Source: Adineta steineri
Taxonomy: Eukaryota > Rotifera > Eurotatoria > Adinetida > Adinetidae
Direction: 5' to 3'
NCBI GenBank assembly: GCA_905250115.1
Contig: CAJNOI010000003.1
Coordinates: forward strand, 1,118,523 to 1,182,522
DNA: 64,000 nucleotides
Shown here: in pieces, positions 26,601 through 41,600 of the stretch
How positions within the stretch are numbered: position 1 is the first letter of the stretch
How the letters are laid out: each line of letters starts with the position of its first letter
The notes under the pieces: generated by a model
What the model saw: the letters and a program-made list of their open reading frames with translations, nothing else
The model's database searches: none
What the model was told of the DNA's origin: nothing
Translations under genes and position numbers: made by a program

Positions 26601-29600
26601 TTGTTTTGTTGTTTAGAAATATGACAAGAAGTTTAACATTTTGGTATTCAAATTTTATACCTCGTTTTGAAATAGTGAAATCAAATTCACCATCATTTGA
26701 ATTAACTCGTGTTAATGCAAGGTAAGTTTTATTTCAAATCTTTTTTTTCTTCTAATTTTTAATCTATTATTTATAGTCGTGATAATCCACCATTAATAAA
26801 ACTTCATTCACGATTATTTGGAACATTAGAAAAAGTTGAATTTGAATTTCTTCGTTTATCACTACCGTTATGTTGTCATGATACATTTACACCAAGGTAT
26901 GTATATTCATTTTTATTCTATTATATCTATATATGATTATTTTTTAAAGACATATAACACTTGAACGACGACAATTAGCATTACAAGAATATATTGAATC
27001 TCAAGAAGAAAAACGTGCGTTCATGTTTCCAGGAACATCAATACCTGGTACACGAACAAAATCTTTTTCACATGGTACAAGTGATACAATGGATTCACAT
27101 TTAACTAATCAAACAGATACAAATCCAAATTTTCTTTCACCAGATTCTATAACAAATAAATCTGGACGTAATCCAACAAATTTACTTGTTAAATTTCGTG
27201 ATCAATCTTCATCAAAAAAAGGTCCAACACCATCAGCATCAACACAATCGATGACAAATGGAAATGGACAAACACATTTAGCTAATGGTTCATCAACAAG
27301 TGAATCAATGGATCGTTTAAATAAAGCAAATATGAAAGCATCAACAAGTAAACTTAATAATTTCTTTCATCGATTTGCAAAAGAACCACAACCAACAACA
27401 AACGATCCACAAGGAAAAACTACAAAACGTACTGTTAAAGTAAGTAGTACTAGTACATCAAGTACAACACCACAAGTACAACCACAATCAGTTTTAAAAG
27501 TTCCAACAATAAATTCTCCAACAACACCCGGTGGAACAACAATAAAACAATCGAATGCTATCAATACAAGACGATCATTTACTGACAATGAAGCGGAATT
27601 TAATGATCAAGCAAATGATTTTGATCATGATGAAATACGTGCAATTAATGAACATGTCTATGAATATTATTATGCAGTTAGAATATTACCTGGACAAAAT
27701 CCTCGATCAGTATTTGTTGGTTGGGTTACGTCAAGATTTAAACCAATCTTACAAAAAGAAATACTTTCTGATGATACATTACCTACATCAACAAATAAAT
27801 TATCTAAACTTATTCGACGTTGTACAATAACACAAACAGGAGAAGATGGTTCAATACTTGAAAGTGTTAAAAGACAAGATGCTTATATGTTTTGTGCCAG
27901 TGATTTATTAGAAAATATGCCTGATCAAGAAGGTGTTGCAAGACGTGTTGTTAATGGATTAGTCATTGGATGTTTATGTGATGTATCAACTGGTCATTTA
28001 ACTTTTTATGTTAATGGAAAAGAATCAGCACAAAAACTTGAGGTATATATTCATAATCTTTCAATGTCTAGATAAAATAACAATTATTATTGACAAGTAA
28101 CACTCGTCCGAGGACTCGCTCAGCTCTTTCTCGTAGAAATGTATTTTCTTCACATTTACTGGAAAAACAAATGAAAATCGTGAAAAATTGATTTTCGATG
28201 TTTTTTTGACCTCTCACCCATCCCCCTACCATGGTCACCCAAGCGATCTCAGATTCGAACTCCCCGCACCGAAATACCTCTAGAAATGTCTTTTCCAGAA
28301 AATCGGTTTTCGATGTTTTTTTGACCCTGCGGGCATACAATCAAGCAAGCAAGCAATTTATGATTACCAGACTCTTCTCTACGAGAAAGAGAATAAAGAT
28401 ATCATCGAATTTAATAAATATATTTGTCGTTAATCATTCTATTTATTATATTACATTAGGAAATATGTCAAAATAATCGTTTTATCGATATCTTTGACCT
28501 TTCTATTATATTGTTTATCAACAAATATTTTATACTATCTGGTCTTTGAAAGCTAATTAATCTAAACAATAAATCGTGAAGGAAGAACTTCTTCTAAATG
28601 CGTATTATTATTTTTAGGTTGAACCAAGTACTAAACTTTATCCAGCTGTATTTGTTGAACCAACAGTAAAAGAATTATTACAATTTGAATTAGGACGTAT
28701 TAAAGTATGATTAATCATAATAATAAAAATAATACATTGTTATTCTATAATAGAATTGTTTACCATTAACTGCTGCTTTATTTCCAAGTTTAAATCGTGA
28801 AGAACGTTTTCTTCCTCAATTACCATCTCGTTTAAATTTACAATCACTTCTTCATTGTCATTGGTCACGTGTACCTAATGCAAATCTTCGTTGTCAACAA
28901 TTAAAATTATCTGATGTTCGTGGATGGAGTGTTTTTGTTGAAGATCCTGGTAAGAAATCTATTAAAATAACAAAGATTTTTTAAAATTTTTATTATTCTA
29001 GTTCAAATGCAAGCAGTTTATATACCCGAAGATGATCGATGTACTGATATTTTAGGTTTAGTTGAAGATGAAGATAATTTAAAGTATTTAATTAAATTCT
29101 TTGTTTTTCTGTCTATAAAAATTTCCATAAAAAATTTAGTTTCTGTTCAAATACATTAACACTTTATAATGCTATATGTGCTCAAGGGAATAATCGTGTT
29201 TCACATGAAATATGCAAATTAGTTGATGAAAAACAACTGATGTATTGTGTAAAAAATCCTTGTATGTTAAATATTTTATATGAATTAAAATTTTATTAAA
29301 TAAATTCATCTAGATTTATGTGGTGCTATTCGAATTGGTATTCATAATTTACTTATTGCTTTACATTTTGAACCACATGTTAAAGCTCGGTAAACAGATA
29401 AAAATAATTTTCGATATTTTTGAAAAAATATTTTTATATAAAATAGAAGTTTAACGTCGAATGAATTTATTATTCCATTATCAAGTTTACTTCGAAAAAA
29501 TCATTTATCACGTTCACAAATTTCAGCTGAACAACAACATGTAATGGCACAATCGACTTATATACCAGCTATGGAAAATTTTCTATCTGTAAGACCAAAA

Positions 29601-32600
29601 TTAATTAAAGAAGAAGAGTAAGTTATGTTTTAAAATTATGGAATTTATATCATGATATTTTATTTTAGTTTTAAAATTGACCGTGAACGAAAATTACTTG
29701 TTCCACCACCATTTAATGTTGTAGTATTAAAAGAATATGTTATGAATTCCTTAACAGATGCAATTGGAAGAAATTCTAGTCATCTTCGAGATCCAGTTGG
29801 TGGTTCCTATTCAAATTGGCTTGTGTAAATAGTTCATTCACTATATCTACTTTAATTTTTCTTCTTCTTTAGACCATTACTTCAATTAGTTGACGCACTT
29901 CTTGTCATGGGATTATTAGGTATAAATAAATTCTAATATCTATTCAAATGTAAATGTTTTTACTTTAGAAATCAATGATATTCAACAATTATTACATTTA
30001 ATTGATCCAACATCATTCGGATTAGATAGTGATAAACATTTAGATGAAGGTCTATTACAAATGAAATTAGATGAACCAGTTAAACTTCAATTATGTTATG
30101 TTTTACAACATTTATGTAATTATCAATTACAATATCGTATTGAAGGTACAATTGCATTTTCAGAAGAATTTGTTGGAAGATTACAATCTGTAAGTCTTAA
30201 ACTTCTTCTTTTTTCTTGTAAATAGAATGAAATTCTTTAGGATCAAAAACGACGTTATGGTGTATTAAAAGAATCAAGTTTACCACCAGCATTAATGGCA
30301 AAGAAAACTCGAGAATTTCGTTGTCCACCAAAAGATCAAGTAGATTAATAGAAATTCTTTTTTGAAAAACAATTGATGAATTTATTTTATTATCTAGATG
30401 CAAGCTTTATTGGATTTTAAAAGTGGTGCTGATGATGCTCCTGTTGGAAATGAAGATATGCAAGAAGAAATAAAAGATATGTTAAAAAATTATCATTCAA
30501 ATTTACTTGTTCTACAACAAGTTGCTGAGGTTTAAAAAACAATCTTTCGAAAAAAAACAAAATTTATTTGATAAAATATTTTAGGCAACGGATGAAAATA
30601 ATAATGTATCAAAATTAACAAAAACTAATGAGAATGATCATGTCGAACAAGTTTCTTTATTTTCACGTTTACTTGAAATTCTTATACGACATGCTTTAAC
30701 AAAGAAAGTTGATCAAAAGTTAATGAATAATCAACTAAAACAATTAATGTGGAAACCAACAAGTAAGATAAAATCGAAAACTATGTATTTAAATGAATAA
30801 TTTTTGTATTATTTAAAGAAACTCTCTGTGAAGTTATTAAAGCAACAGTTATTAAATGGGGTCGAGCAACACATATAGCTGATCCAATTTTAATTCGAGA
30901 AATGTTTAAACTGATTTATAATCAATACGATGGCATTGGAGAGGTAAGATTTTTCTATCTAAGTTCATTTCTTACATTTTTACATAGATCTCTCGATGTC
31001 TCGAACGAACTTATATAATAAATGAAAAATCAGTACCTGATATAAAATTATTATTACGTAAATTAAGTATTGTTCGTGCACTTCTAACTGTTCAAATGGA
31101 TTCAGATGAAGAAGGAATAATGATAGCTTGTTTAAAGTAATTTGAAATTATTCTTAAATTAGAAAAAAATACGATATGATCTATTTCTTTAGTGATATTA
31201 TGGATAATCGTGTATTTTATCAACACCCAGATTTAATGCGTTCACTTTGTGTACATGAAACTGTTATGGCTATTATGGTTAATCGTTTAAATAAAAGTAA
31301 ACAAGAACAAACATCAATGGCATCAGCAAATGATGTGGAAGGTCTTGCACAAACAAATGAAGGTGGAGAAAATCAAGAAATTCATCCAGCCAAAGTAAAA
31401 ATAGAAAATATACAAAACAATATTTCATTTGATTATTTTTTTTAGGAAGATAAAGTTGAACTTGTAACCACATGTTGTAAATTTCTGTCTTATTTTTGTC
31501 GTACATCACGTCATAATCAACGTGCTATGTTTGAACATTTAAGTTATTTATTAGAAAATAGTTCTATGTTACTTTGTATGTTAAGAATAAATTTGTTTCT
31601 TTTTTTTTCTATAAAATGTTTTATTTAAGCACGTCCATCTCTTCGTGGTTCAGCACCATTAGATGTAGCAAGTGCTAGTGTTATGGATAATAATGAATTA
31701 GCTTTAGCTTTACGTGAATCACATTTAGAAAAAATAGCATCGTATTTATCACGTTGTGGTACAACAAGAAATGAAGAATTATTTCTTCAAGGTTACCATG
31801 ATATTGGTTGGGATCCAGTTGATGGTGAAAGGTTTGTTGAATGTTAACTTCCTTTGAATTTATTTTTTTTTTGTGTTATTAGATTTCTTGATTTTCTAAA
31901 ATTTTGTGTGTGGGTTAATGGTAAGAATATATGAAGATATATTTCGAAAAGTAATTTATGATCGCTTGTGTTCTTTTAGGCGAACCAGTTGAAGAAAATG
32001 CTGATTTAGTTGTTCGTCTTCTTATTCGTCGTCCGGATTGTTTAGGTCCAGCATTACGAGGTGAAGGTGGTGGTTTACTTAAAGCAATACGAGAAGGTAT
32101 TGCTCAATCACTTTATATTGCTCGACGACAAAATTCAGACGATCCTGTTATACAAGCTGCTTATCAAGAAATCATTGATGATGAAAGCATGCATAATTTA
32201 AATGAAGAATAGTAAGTTTTATTTTTACAAAAAAAATATTTACACAGTATTTTATATTAAAAAGAACTTTCTATAACATATTTTTATCGAGAAATGATAT
32301 CTTTTCGTCTATAAACATCCTTTTAACAGATATTTCGAAAATCAATCCTAGAATTTAAATAATCTTTATTATATATTTCACTTGAGTATCGTTGCACATG
32401 CACTAAATATTTTGTAGCAGCCGTTGGACACCAAAAAGTACTGCTGTAGCGTAAGTGTTAAGTCACAAATTATTGATTTCACTAGACCTTCTCAGCACAT
32501 ACATTTATATGTATCGACCTTTAGTCGTCGTTCTCTGTTCTATTTTATTTATTTATTTTTGTAGCCGTAAATAAATGCATGAATGTTTATTATTATCTAA

Positions 32601-35600
32601 TATTTTTTTATTGTTCACGTAAACCAAATGAAAAAATTATAATAATTTTCTCTATTCGTTTGTTTTTTGTCCATCGAAATTTATTTATTTATTTATTAAT
32701 ATAATTTTAGTGATCGTCTTCAAGTTCGTTTGCCATATGAAGATGATGAAGAATATATTGATTTGGGTGCAGCTGAATTATCATTTTATGCTATTTTAGT
32801 CGAATTATTAGGTCGATGTGCACCCTCAGAAGAAACAATTAAAATGGGAAAACCAAATGCTATACGAGCTAAATCAATTCTTAAAAGTCTTGTTTCAATG
32901 CATGATCTTGAAGGTGTTCTCGGTCTAAAATTTCTCTTACCAAGTATTATAAACTAAAACTTTGTTTCTTATCAATCTTATATAAATAAATGTTTAATTT
33001 AGATGACAATTCAATGCCACCTGGTCTTCAACCAGCACACAAAATGTCTATCATACTTTTTCTTGAACGTGTATATGGAATACCCGATCAAGAAACATTC
33101 TTTCGTCTTGTTGAAGATGCATTTCTTCCTGATATTCGTGCTGCTACAATTCTTGATATGGTAAATTCAAGAACAATATAAAATATGAATATAAATTATT
33201 TTTTGTTTTCATAGGCAGCAATTGCAGAAAGTGACATGGCATTAGCATTAAATCGTTATCTATGTACTAGTGTTATAACAATAATGACTGCACATGCACA
33301 TTATTTTGATGATTGTGATCATCGTTCATCACTTCTTGAATCAACATTACATACGGTTTATCGGTTATCAAAATGTCGTTCATTAACAAAAAATCAACTT
33401 GATATTATTTGTGATTTTCTACTTGCATTTGCTAGGTAATATTTTCTTATTTAGAAATAAAATGTGTCTATTATTTTATATGATTTAGTCAATTAAAACC
33501 ATCAATGATGACACCACTATTACGAAAACTTGTTCATGATGTACCAGCATTAACTGATCAAACGATTGTACCATTAAGAGTATGTGAAATATATATACTG
33601 AAGAAATTTTTATATGAAATCCTTTTCTATATTTAGATGTTAACACAATGGTATGAACGATGTAGTCGATATTATAGTGTTGCTGCTACGGAAGAAGAAA
33701 AACGTTTAACGATGTTATTGTTTCAAAAAATATTTGATGCATTAGCATCTCGAGTATGAATTTTTTTATTTTCATGTTGAATAATTTTAAGAAAATATGC
33801 GTTTTATAATAGGCTTATGATCCAGAATTATTTGGTAAAGCACTTCCATGTTTAACAGGTAGATTTAATAGAATTCAATGAGGAATATATTTAAATTTTT
33901 TTTTTATTTATAGCTATTGGTAGTGCACTATCACCGGATTATTCATATTCAATAAATCAACAAGATAATTTGGATCATGAACGAGAAAAAGTTGAAATGT
34001 CTCGTAGTTATGAACCAAATCCAGCTGATACATCTAAGTTAGTTATAACAAAAGAATTCAAATTATTGAAATAAATATATATTATTTTAGTGTTGTATTA
34101 ACTCCTGAACTAGAAGAATTTGTGAAAGCTTACGGTGAAAGTGTTCATGATCAATGGTCTTATGCTAAAGTAAATTAATTATTTAAATTTTTTTTTTAAT
34201 TATTTAAATTTCGAATATAGATGGAACAAGGTTGGATTTACGGTGAACAAATAAATGATAAATATCGACAACATCCTAATTTAAAACCATATAAAATTCT
34301 TGACAAAAAAGTAACGAATTTTTATTTATTTATTTTACAATATTTTATTGAATTTTCATTTAGGATACCGCGAAATTAGAAGATCCAATTCGTGAAGCAT
34401 TAAAATCTATTGAAAAATTACAATTTCGTTTAGAAAAAACTGATACTGGCATGACACGTATTGCCACAAAACCATTACAAAGAAAAAAACAGAAAGTAAT
34501 AATCTATTTACAATTACAAAATCATTGAAAAATAAGAATTCTTTCTGTTTTTTCATTAAAGGATAAAGTTGGGCCTGATTATATACCAAAAGCAATGGAT
34601 TTTGCAAGTGTTACAATGAATCGTGAAATGCAGGTAAGAGAAATAAGTGACAACCACCCACACCTTAAAAGTTCTTTTCGTTTAGGACTTATCTGAAGCT
34701 TTAGCACAAAATGCTCATGAAATCTGGGCTAGACAAATGAGAAATCGTCTTGCTGCTATTGGTAAATATTCTTCTTTCAACATTTTTTTTACTAATCAAT
34801 CTATATACTTCAGGTGGTGGTCTTCATTCTCGTCTTGTTCCATATGATCTATTAACTGATAAAGAAAAACAAAAAGATTTAAGATTCTATCAAGATCTTG
34901 TGAAATATCTTAATATATTTGGTTATCGAATTGTCAAGTAATTATCAATAAAACTGATAGATTAGTCTTTAGTTTTAACGAATTTTCTTTAGAAAACCTG
35001 TCGAAGATGAACCAATAGGTAGTGCCTTAACTGCGCTTATTACATCGACAACATCTTTATCTGCATCAAATACATCTCATACAAATGAAAAACGTTTTGC
35101 CTATAGTTTACTAGAAAAATTACTTGAATATGTTGAACGTGCATCATCAACAATGCAAAATTATAAAGAAAGTTCGAAATTTTCCTTACATGAAAGTTAT
35201 CGTTTATCAACTAAAGATGTGAAATTCTTTGGAAAAGTAAATAAAAATCTTTTGTAAATGAATACGTCATTTTTCCATTTAGGTTGTTTTACCACTTGTT
35301 GAAAAATATTTTCAAGCACATCGAGATTATTTTATTACACCATCATCATTAAAAACTGGTAGCGGTTATGCAACAGTGAAAGAAAAAGAAATGAGTTGTA
35401 GTTTATTTTGTAAATTGGCATTTTTACTTCGACAGAAATTCGGTGCCTTTGGTAATGAAGTTAATATTGCTGTTCGTTGTCTTAAAGTTCTTGTACGAGC
35501 AATTGATGTTAGGTATGATTTAAATTAAAAGAAAAAAAATAACTCATCTTCTATATTATAATTTAAAACTTTAGTTCGGTAATGAAAAATAGTCAAGAAA

Positions 35601-38600
35601 TGGTTCGTGCATCATTATTACCATTATTTAATAATATTGCTGAAGATCTTAATCAAACTGTACAAAATCTTGAACAACAACGTTTTAGTCATATTAAAGG
35701 AACTTTACAACGTGGAACAACGAGTCTTTCATACATACATATGGTGCTTCTACCTGTACTTTCATCAATGCTTGATCATCTAGGAAAAAATAACTATGGA
35801 GTTGATGTTTTCGGTGAGATATATGGAGTAAGCCGTTTAATAATCATAAATGTTTTATTTATTAGAAAATGAAATTCAATTAGCTGGTTATAAAATTTTA
35901 AATGCTCTATGGATAATTGGTACACAAGGAATAAAATTTGTTGATCGGTAAATTTCTTCATATTAATTTTTTGAGCTTTATTTTCTATATTAAATTATCA
36001 TTGTAGAGAATGGATTGTTGAAGAATTAAATCGTCATCGTCCATTACTTGGTGATTGTTTAAGTTCATTTGCATCTTGTTTTCCAATAGCATTTTTTGAA
36101 CCTGAATTTAATGGTAACAATAAACATGCATCAAATATCTCACAATTATCACCTGAAGCTAATGGTAAAATTTATAAAAATACCAAACTAGAAAAAAAAA
36201 CATTATGAAATTTTTCTATTAATTATAGATGTTATGACAAATATAGCACGAACAATTCCTCATCTGACGAAAGTTATAGCTGATATTGAAGAACATTCAG
36301 AATCAAGAGCAACATATGATGATGCACCTTATGTTGTAGAAGTTATTCTTCCGTGTGTTTGTTCGTATTTACCACATTGGTGGTCAGTTGGTCCACAGAA
36401 AACAAAACAATCAACTGAGTATATTTTTTTGTATTATTATTATGATAAATATTAATTGCTATTTTAATTTTCATAGACCAAAAGTAACAAATGTTACTGC
36501 AGATCATATGAATTCTATCTTAGGAAGTATTTTAAAACTAATTAATAATAATATTGATTCTGCTGAAGCACCATGGATGAAACGTATTGCAGGTAAAATA
36601 GATTTTTTGTTTTTGTAAAGAATTTTGTTAATCTATATGATATTTTAAAGGCTATACACAATCAATTATTCTTAATTCATCGACAAGTCTTTTAGAACCA
36701 TATTTCTTACCTGTATCACAACGTTTAAAAGCTAAATGTGAAGATTTATATGCTCAAGAACAATCTCTTAAACATGCAACTCGTTTAGAATCATCTGAAC
36801 GTGAAGATCTTGAAGCTAGTTTAATGAAAGTAAATAAAAAGGATACTTTAAAAAGAATTCAAGTTACAAAAAACTGTTTTTTACTTAGAATTATGAAATT
36901 CTCGTTCGTGATCTTTATGCATTTGGACCACTATTAATAAAATTTGTTGATATACATCGATCATATTGGCTTAAAAATGGTGATCTATCTGCTAATAAAT
37001 TATATAATGATATGGCTGAAGTTTTTTCAACATGGTGTAAATCAAAAGTATGAAGATAAAAACAAAACGCCAATTTTTTTCAAATTATTTTTTTTAGTAT
37101 TTTAAACGTGAAGAACTTAATTTTGTAAGTCAACATGAGATTGATAATACAAGTATGTTAATGCCAAGTGGTACAAATCAAACAAATACGAATACAGCAA
37201 CTACATCAGATCCAACAACAATGAAAAGTCCGAATGATGCATCAAATAATGGAGCATTAAGTGTAAAACAAAAACGTAAAAAACGTCGTTTGGATAAAGA
37301 AAAATTTACATCATTAAGTGTTGCTTGTATTAAACGTTTATTACCACTTGGAATGAATACATTTGGTGGACGAGAACAAGAACTCGTTCAATTAGCTAAA
37401 CATAAAATGATTGACGTAAGAAATGAGTTTTTCTATTATTTGAATAATATGTTTTTTTCTTTAGACAAAAACTGCTCAAGATGAAAAAATTGAAAATCCA
37501 ACTGAGGAACAAATGGTTTTAGATCTAACGGTTTGTTTTCATAAATAAATATTTATTTTCATTTGAATTTCTTTTTGTTTAAAATAGAGTGATCAAGAAG
37601 AAAACATCGAAGAATTTCTTCGTGATATATTTTTTGCCCAAGAACAAGTATTTTTTTTATTTACTTACTTTCCTGTTCTTTAATCTTATGATTAACTTCT
37701 ATAGGGAGAAATTGTTAATAAAAATAATTGGCAAAGTGCATTATATCGAAAGATTGGTTCGAAATCTCATCAAACTGGTATAATACATTCACAAGCAACT
37801 TCAATAAAAAATATGTTAAAAATGGCTAAAGTTTTATTTGGTTTAAATCTTGTTGATCATCCTCCAACACATCAACGAAATACATGGAGAAAACTTGTCT
37901 CATCTCAACGTAAAAAAGCTATTATGGCTTGTTTTCGTATGGCACCATTACATTCTGTACCAAGACATCGAGCAATGAATATGTTCTTACGTGCTTATCG
38001 AGAATTATGGCTTGAAGCTGAAGAAGATACACGTGCACGTTTAATTGAACATCTTTGTGTAATTTTAATTTTATTGATTATGAAATTTTTAATTGTTCAT
38101 ATTTTAAGGAGGAATATCAAGAAGTGAATGATCAAGAAGTAACAACAATTAAAGAAGAGAGTGAAACTGAAACAGAAGTATTAACATTGACAATGACGAT
38201 TAAACCCGATCCATTAAGACAATTATTACAATGTTTAAATCGAGCTGCAACTACAGCACAAGTTTTTTCAATAACAGATGATATTGTCTATTTATCTTAT
38301 TCAACTATAATGAGCAAAGTAAATTTTCGAAAAAGAAAACAAACAGAATAATTTGAAGACGTTTTTTTTTCTAGAGTTGTGTTATTGAAGAAGATAATGA
38401 TGATGATGGAGCAGAAGAAGTGAAATCTTTTCAGGTAAATTAAAACAAATCTATTATTCTAATGATAATATATTCTCGTTTGATATTTAGGAACAAGAAA
38501 TGGAAAAACAAAAGTTACTCTATGAACAAAATCGTTTAGCTAATCGAGGTGCTGCTGAAACTGTATTATTATATATAAGTGCAAGCAAAGGTTTATTTAT

Positions 38601-41600
38601 AAAATATATTTTTTTAGTATTTACAAATAAATATATTTAGGTGAAAATAATGAAATGCTTAATCGAACATTACAACTTGGTATATCATTATTACATGGTG
38701 GTAATCGTGAAGTTCAAAAAGTAAAAATTCTTTGTTTTTTTTAATATTTATTTCTTAAAATTATCTTCTTTGTAGCGAATGTTGGATTATTTAAAAGAAA
38801 CACGAGATGTTGGATGTTTTACATCATTAGCAACATTAATGGCTAATTGTAGTGTACTTGATCTTGATACATTTGAACGTTGTATTAAAGCAGAAGTACT
38901 TGGTATGTTAATTAATAATTAAATCATAATAATAATTATATCTGAATATTTATTTAGGCGTTGGTTCGGAAGGAATGGCTGGTGAAAAAAATTTACATGA
39001 TGCTGATTTTACGATTTCACTATTTCGCTTTTGTCAACTTTTATGTGAAGGACATAATCTTGAATTTCAAAATTATCTTCGTTCACAACCTGGAAGCAAT
39101 ACAAATGTTAATATTATTATTTGTACTGTTGATTATTTACTCAGTTTACAAGTAATTTCTTTTTCTCTATAAGTTTATCATTTAAAAAATTTGTTTGTTT
39201 AGGAATCATTAATGGATTTCTATTGGCATTATTCAGGAAAAGAAACAGTTGATGCACATGGAAAAGAAAATTTTTGTCGAGCTATTAATGTTGCTAAACA
39301 AGTTTTTAATACATTAACTGAATATATTCAGGGTCCATGCCCACAAAATCAATTAGCATTGGCTAACAGTCGTTTATGGGATGCAATATCAGGTTTTCTT
39401 TATATTTTTGCACATATGCAACGGAAATTATCTCTAGTAAAAGATTCATTTATTCATTGTTCTATATCATAAATTCTCTTAATTAGGATCCAATGCAAAT
39501 TGAATTATTACGAGAATTAATGAAATTACAAAAAGATATGATTATTATGTTATTATCAATGCTTGAAGGTATTATCATAATGAATCTAATCTTTCCTTTT
39601 GTGAAACACGATCTAAAAGGAGTGTTGAAGTGTTTAGGGGTAGAAATTTGGACCCACTACCCCCCACAGACATGACCGACATATGTTCTTTTAACCCCGC
39701 CACAGACGTATGTTCTTTTGACCTCGTTACAGACAGGACCCACAGGGTACCATAGGCCTGTTAGGGCCATATCAGAGCCATAAAAGGGACATAAGCGAAA
39801 GAACACAATAGAAAGACAAAATGGGGAAAAAGATGACCTTCGCGAGACTCAAATCCACACCTTCTGCTCTGAGACAAATTAGACTAGGAGAACCAACTTG
39901 ATCTCTAGTTTAGGGATTAATGATTCATCACAGACCCTAACAAGGCCTTCATATGGGTAATTAACGTAGCATCACGAACCGTGAATGACAGATGTTCTTT
40001 TGACTTTATCACAGACTGTAACTATCATAGATATGAACAGTGCGTTGGAGAATAAAATGAAACTATTGAACTCATACTATTTAGGAAAGGTAGATATGTG
40101 AGTAGTTTTTTATATGAACCGATTTTTCTATTAAATTTTGTATCAACTGTTAAAATAATAATCAAATGACTTCAACATATAAAAATTATGATACAATTAA
40201 ACTATCCTCTTGAAGGTAGAAACACAGTTAGATCGTGTTTCACTTTTTTAATCCCATTAGGGATTGCGCTAACAGCTTTTTTAAATATTTTCATATTCAT
40301 TTCTATATTTTAGGCAATGTTCTCAATGGTCCAAGTAAGTTATTTAGATACTCGATAGGAATATTTAAATTTTCATTTCTTAGTTGGTAAACAAATGGTT
40401 GATACATTAATTGAATCTCAATCAAATGTTGAATTATTACTACAATTTTTTGATATATTTCTTAAAATGAAAGGTTTAACAACATCCGAAGCATTTCAAG
40501 AATTTGATTTAAATAAAGATGGATTTATTTCACCAAAAGAATTTCGTAAAGCTATGGAAGCACAAAAGATGTATACAAAGTAATGTTATTATAATTTTAA
40601 AAATCAAATCAAATTCTTATTTATTTATTTATTTTATTTAGTCAAGATATTGATTATATATTAATGTGTGTTGATACAAATCAAGATGGAAAAATTGATT
40701 TTATGGAATTTACTGAACGTTTTCATAATCCAGCCAAGGATATTGGTTTCAATATGGCTGTTTTATTAATCAATCTATCTGAACATATGCCACATGATAC
40801 ACGTTTACAACGTTTAATGGATAAAGCGAAAAGCTTTCTATCATATTTCTCAGAGTTTCTTGGTAGAATTGAAATCAAAGGTGGTGCTGGTTATATTGAA
40901 CGTGTATATTTTGAAATAACTGAATCGAATATTGAACAATGGAATAAACCACATATTAAAGTTTGTTTACTTGTGTAATATAGATATGTAAATGTATTTT
41001 GTTTGGTTTATTTAGGAATCGAAAAAAGCATTTTTACATTTTAATGTTAATCAAACAGATGATAAAGAAAAATTAGAACAATTTATTAATTTCTGTGAAG
41101 ATACGATTTTTGAAGTAAGTTCTCGGTTTTAATTCTATGTTCTATAGAGTTTTAAAATAATATTATTTAGATGCAACATGCAGTTGCTCTTAGTGGTGAA
41201 GAAGATGATCAACAAACTCAAACTGCTCCATTTTCTGATGATGAAACAGGCAGTCCACCACCACCAAATGAACCAGTTAAATTAGCTTTATCTTACATTT
41301 GGTCTGGTATAAAAGGTCTATTTCATTTACTTCGTCCATCAACAATACGTAATGGATATCATCAATTTCGTCAAATGACCTTTAAAGATATGATTAAAAG
41401 TCTATTTTCTCTATTCATTTACATTATGCGTTTATTATTTATAATATTAATCTACGCTTTAAGGTATGTCAATAAACATTGTTTCATGCATGATTTTGTT
41501 GTGTTAAATTTTTCTTCAGTTTGCATGTTTTTTTTATTATGCGATATTTTTTACCTAAACGATGGTATTATTATTTGGAAAGATTATTTAAACGATTGAT

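Noticed and set aside
28246..28266. tRNA gene in the RyR intron
   Set aside because: Only a B-box-like match on the minus strand; no A box at the right distance and no cloverleaf could be drawn. Kept only as a trait of the inserted element.
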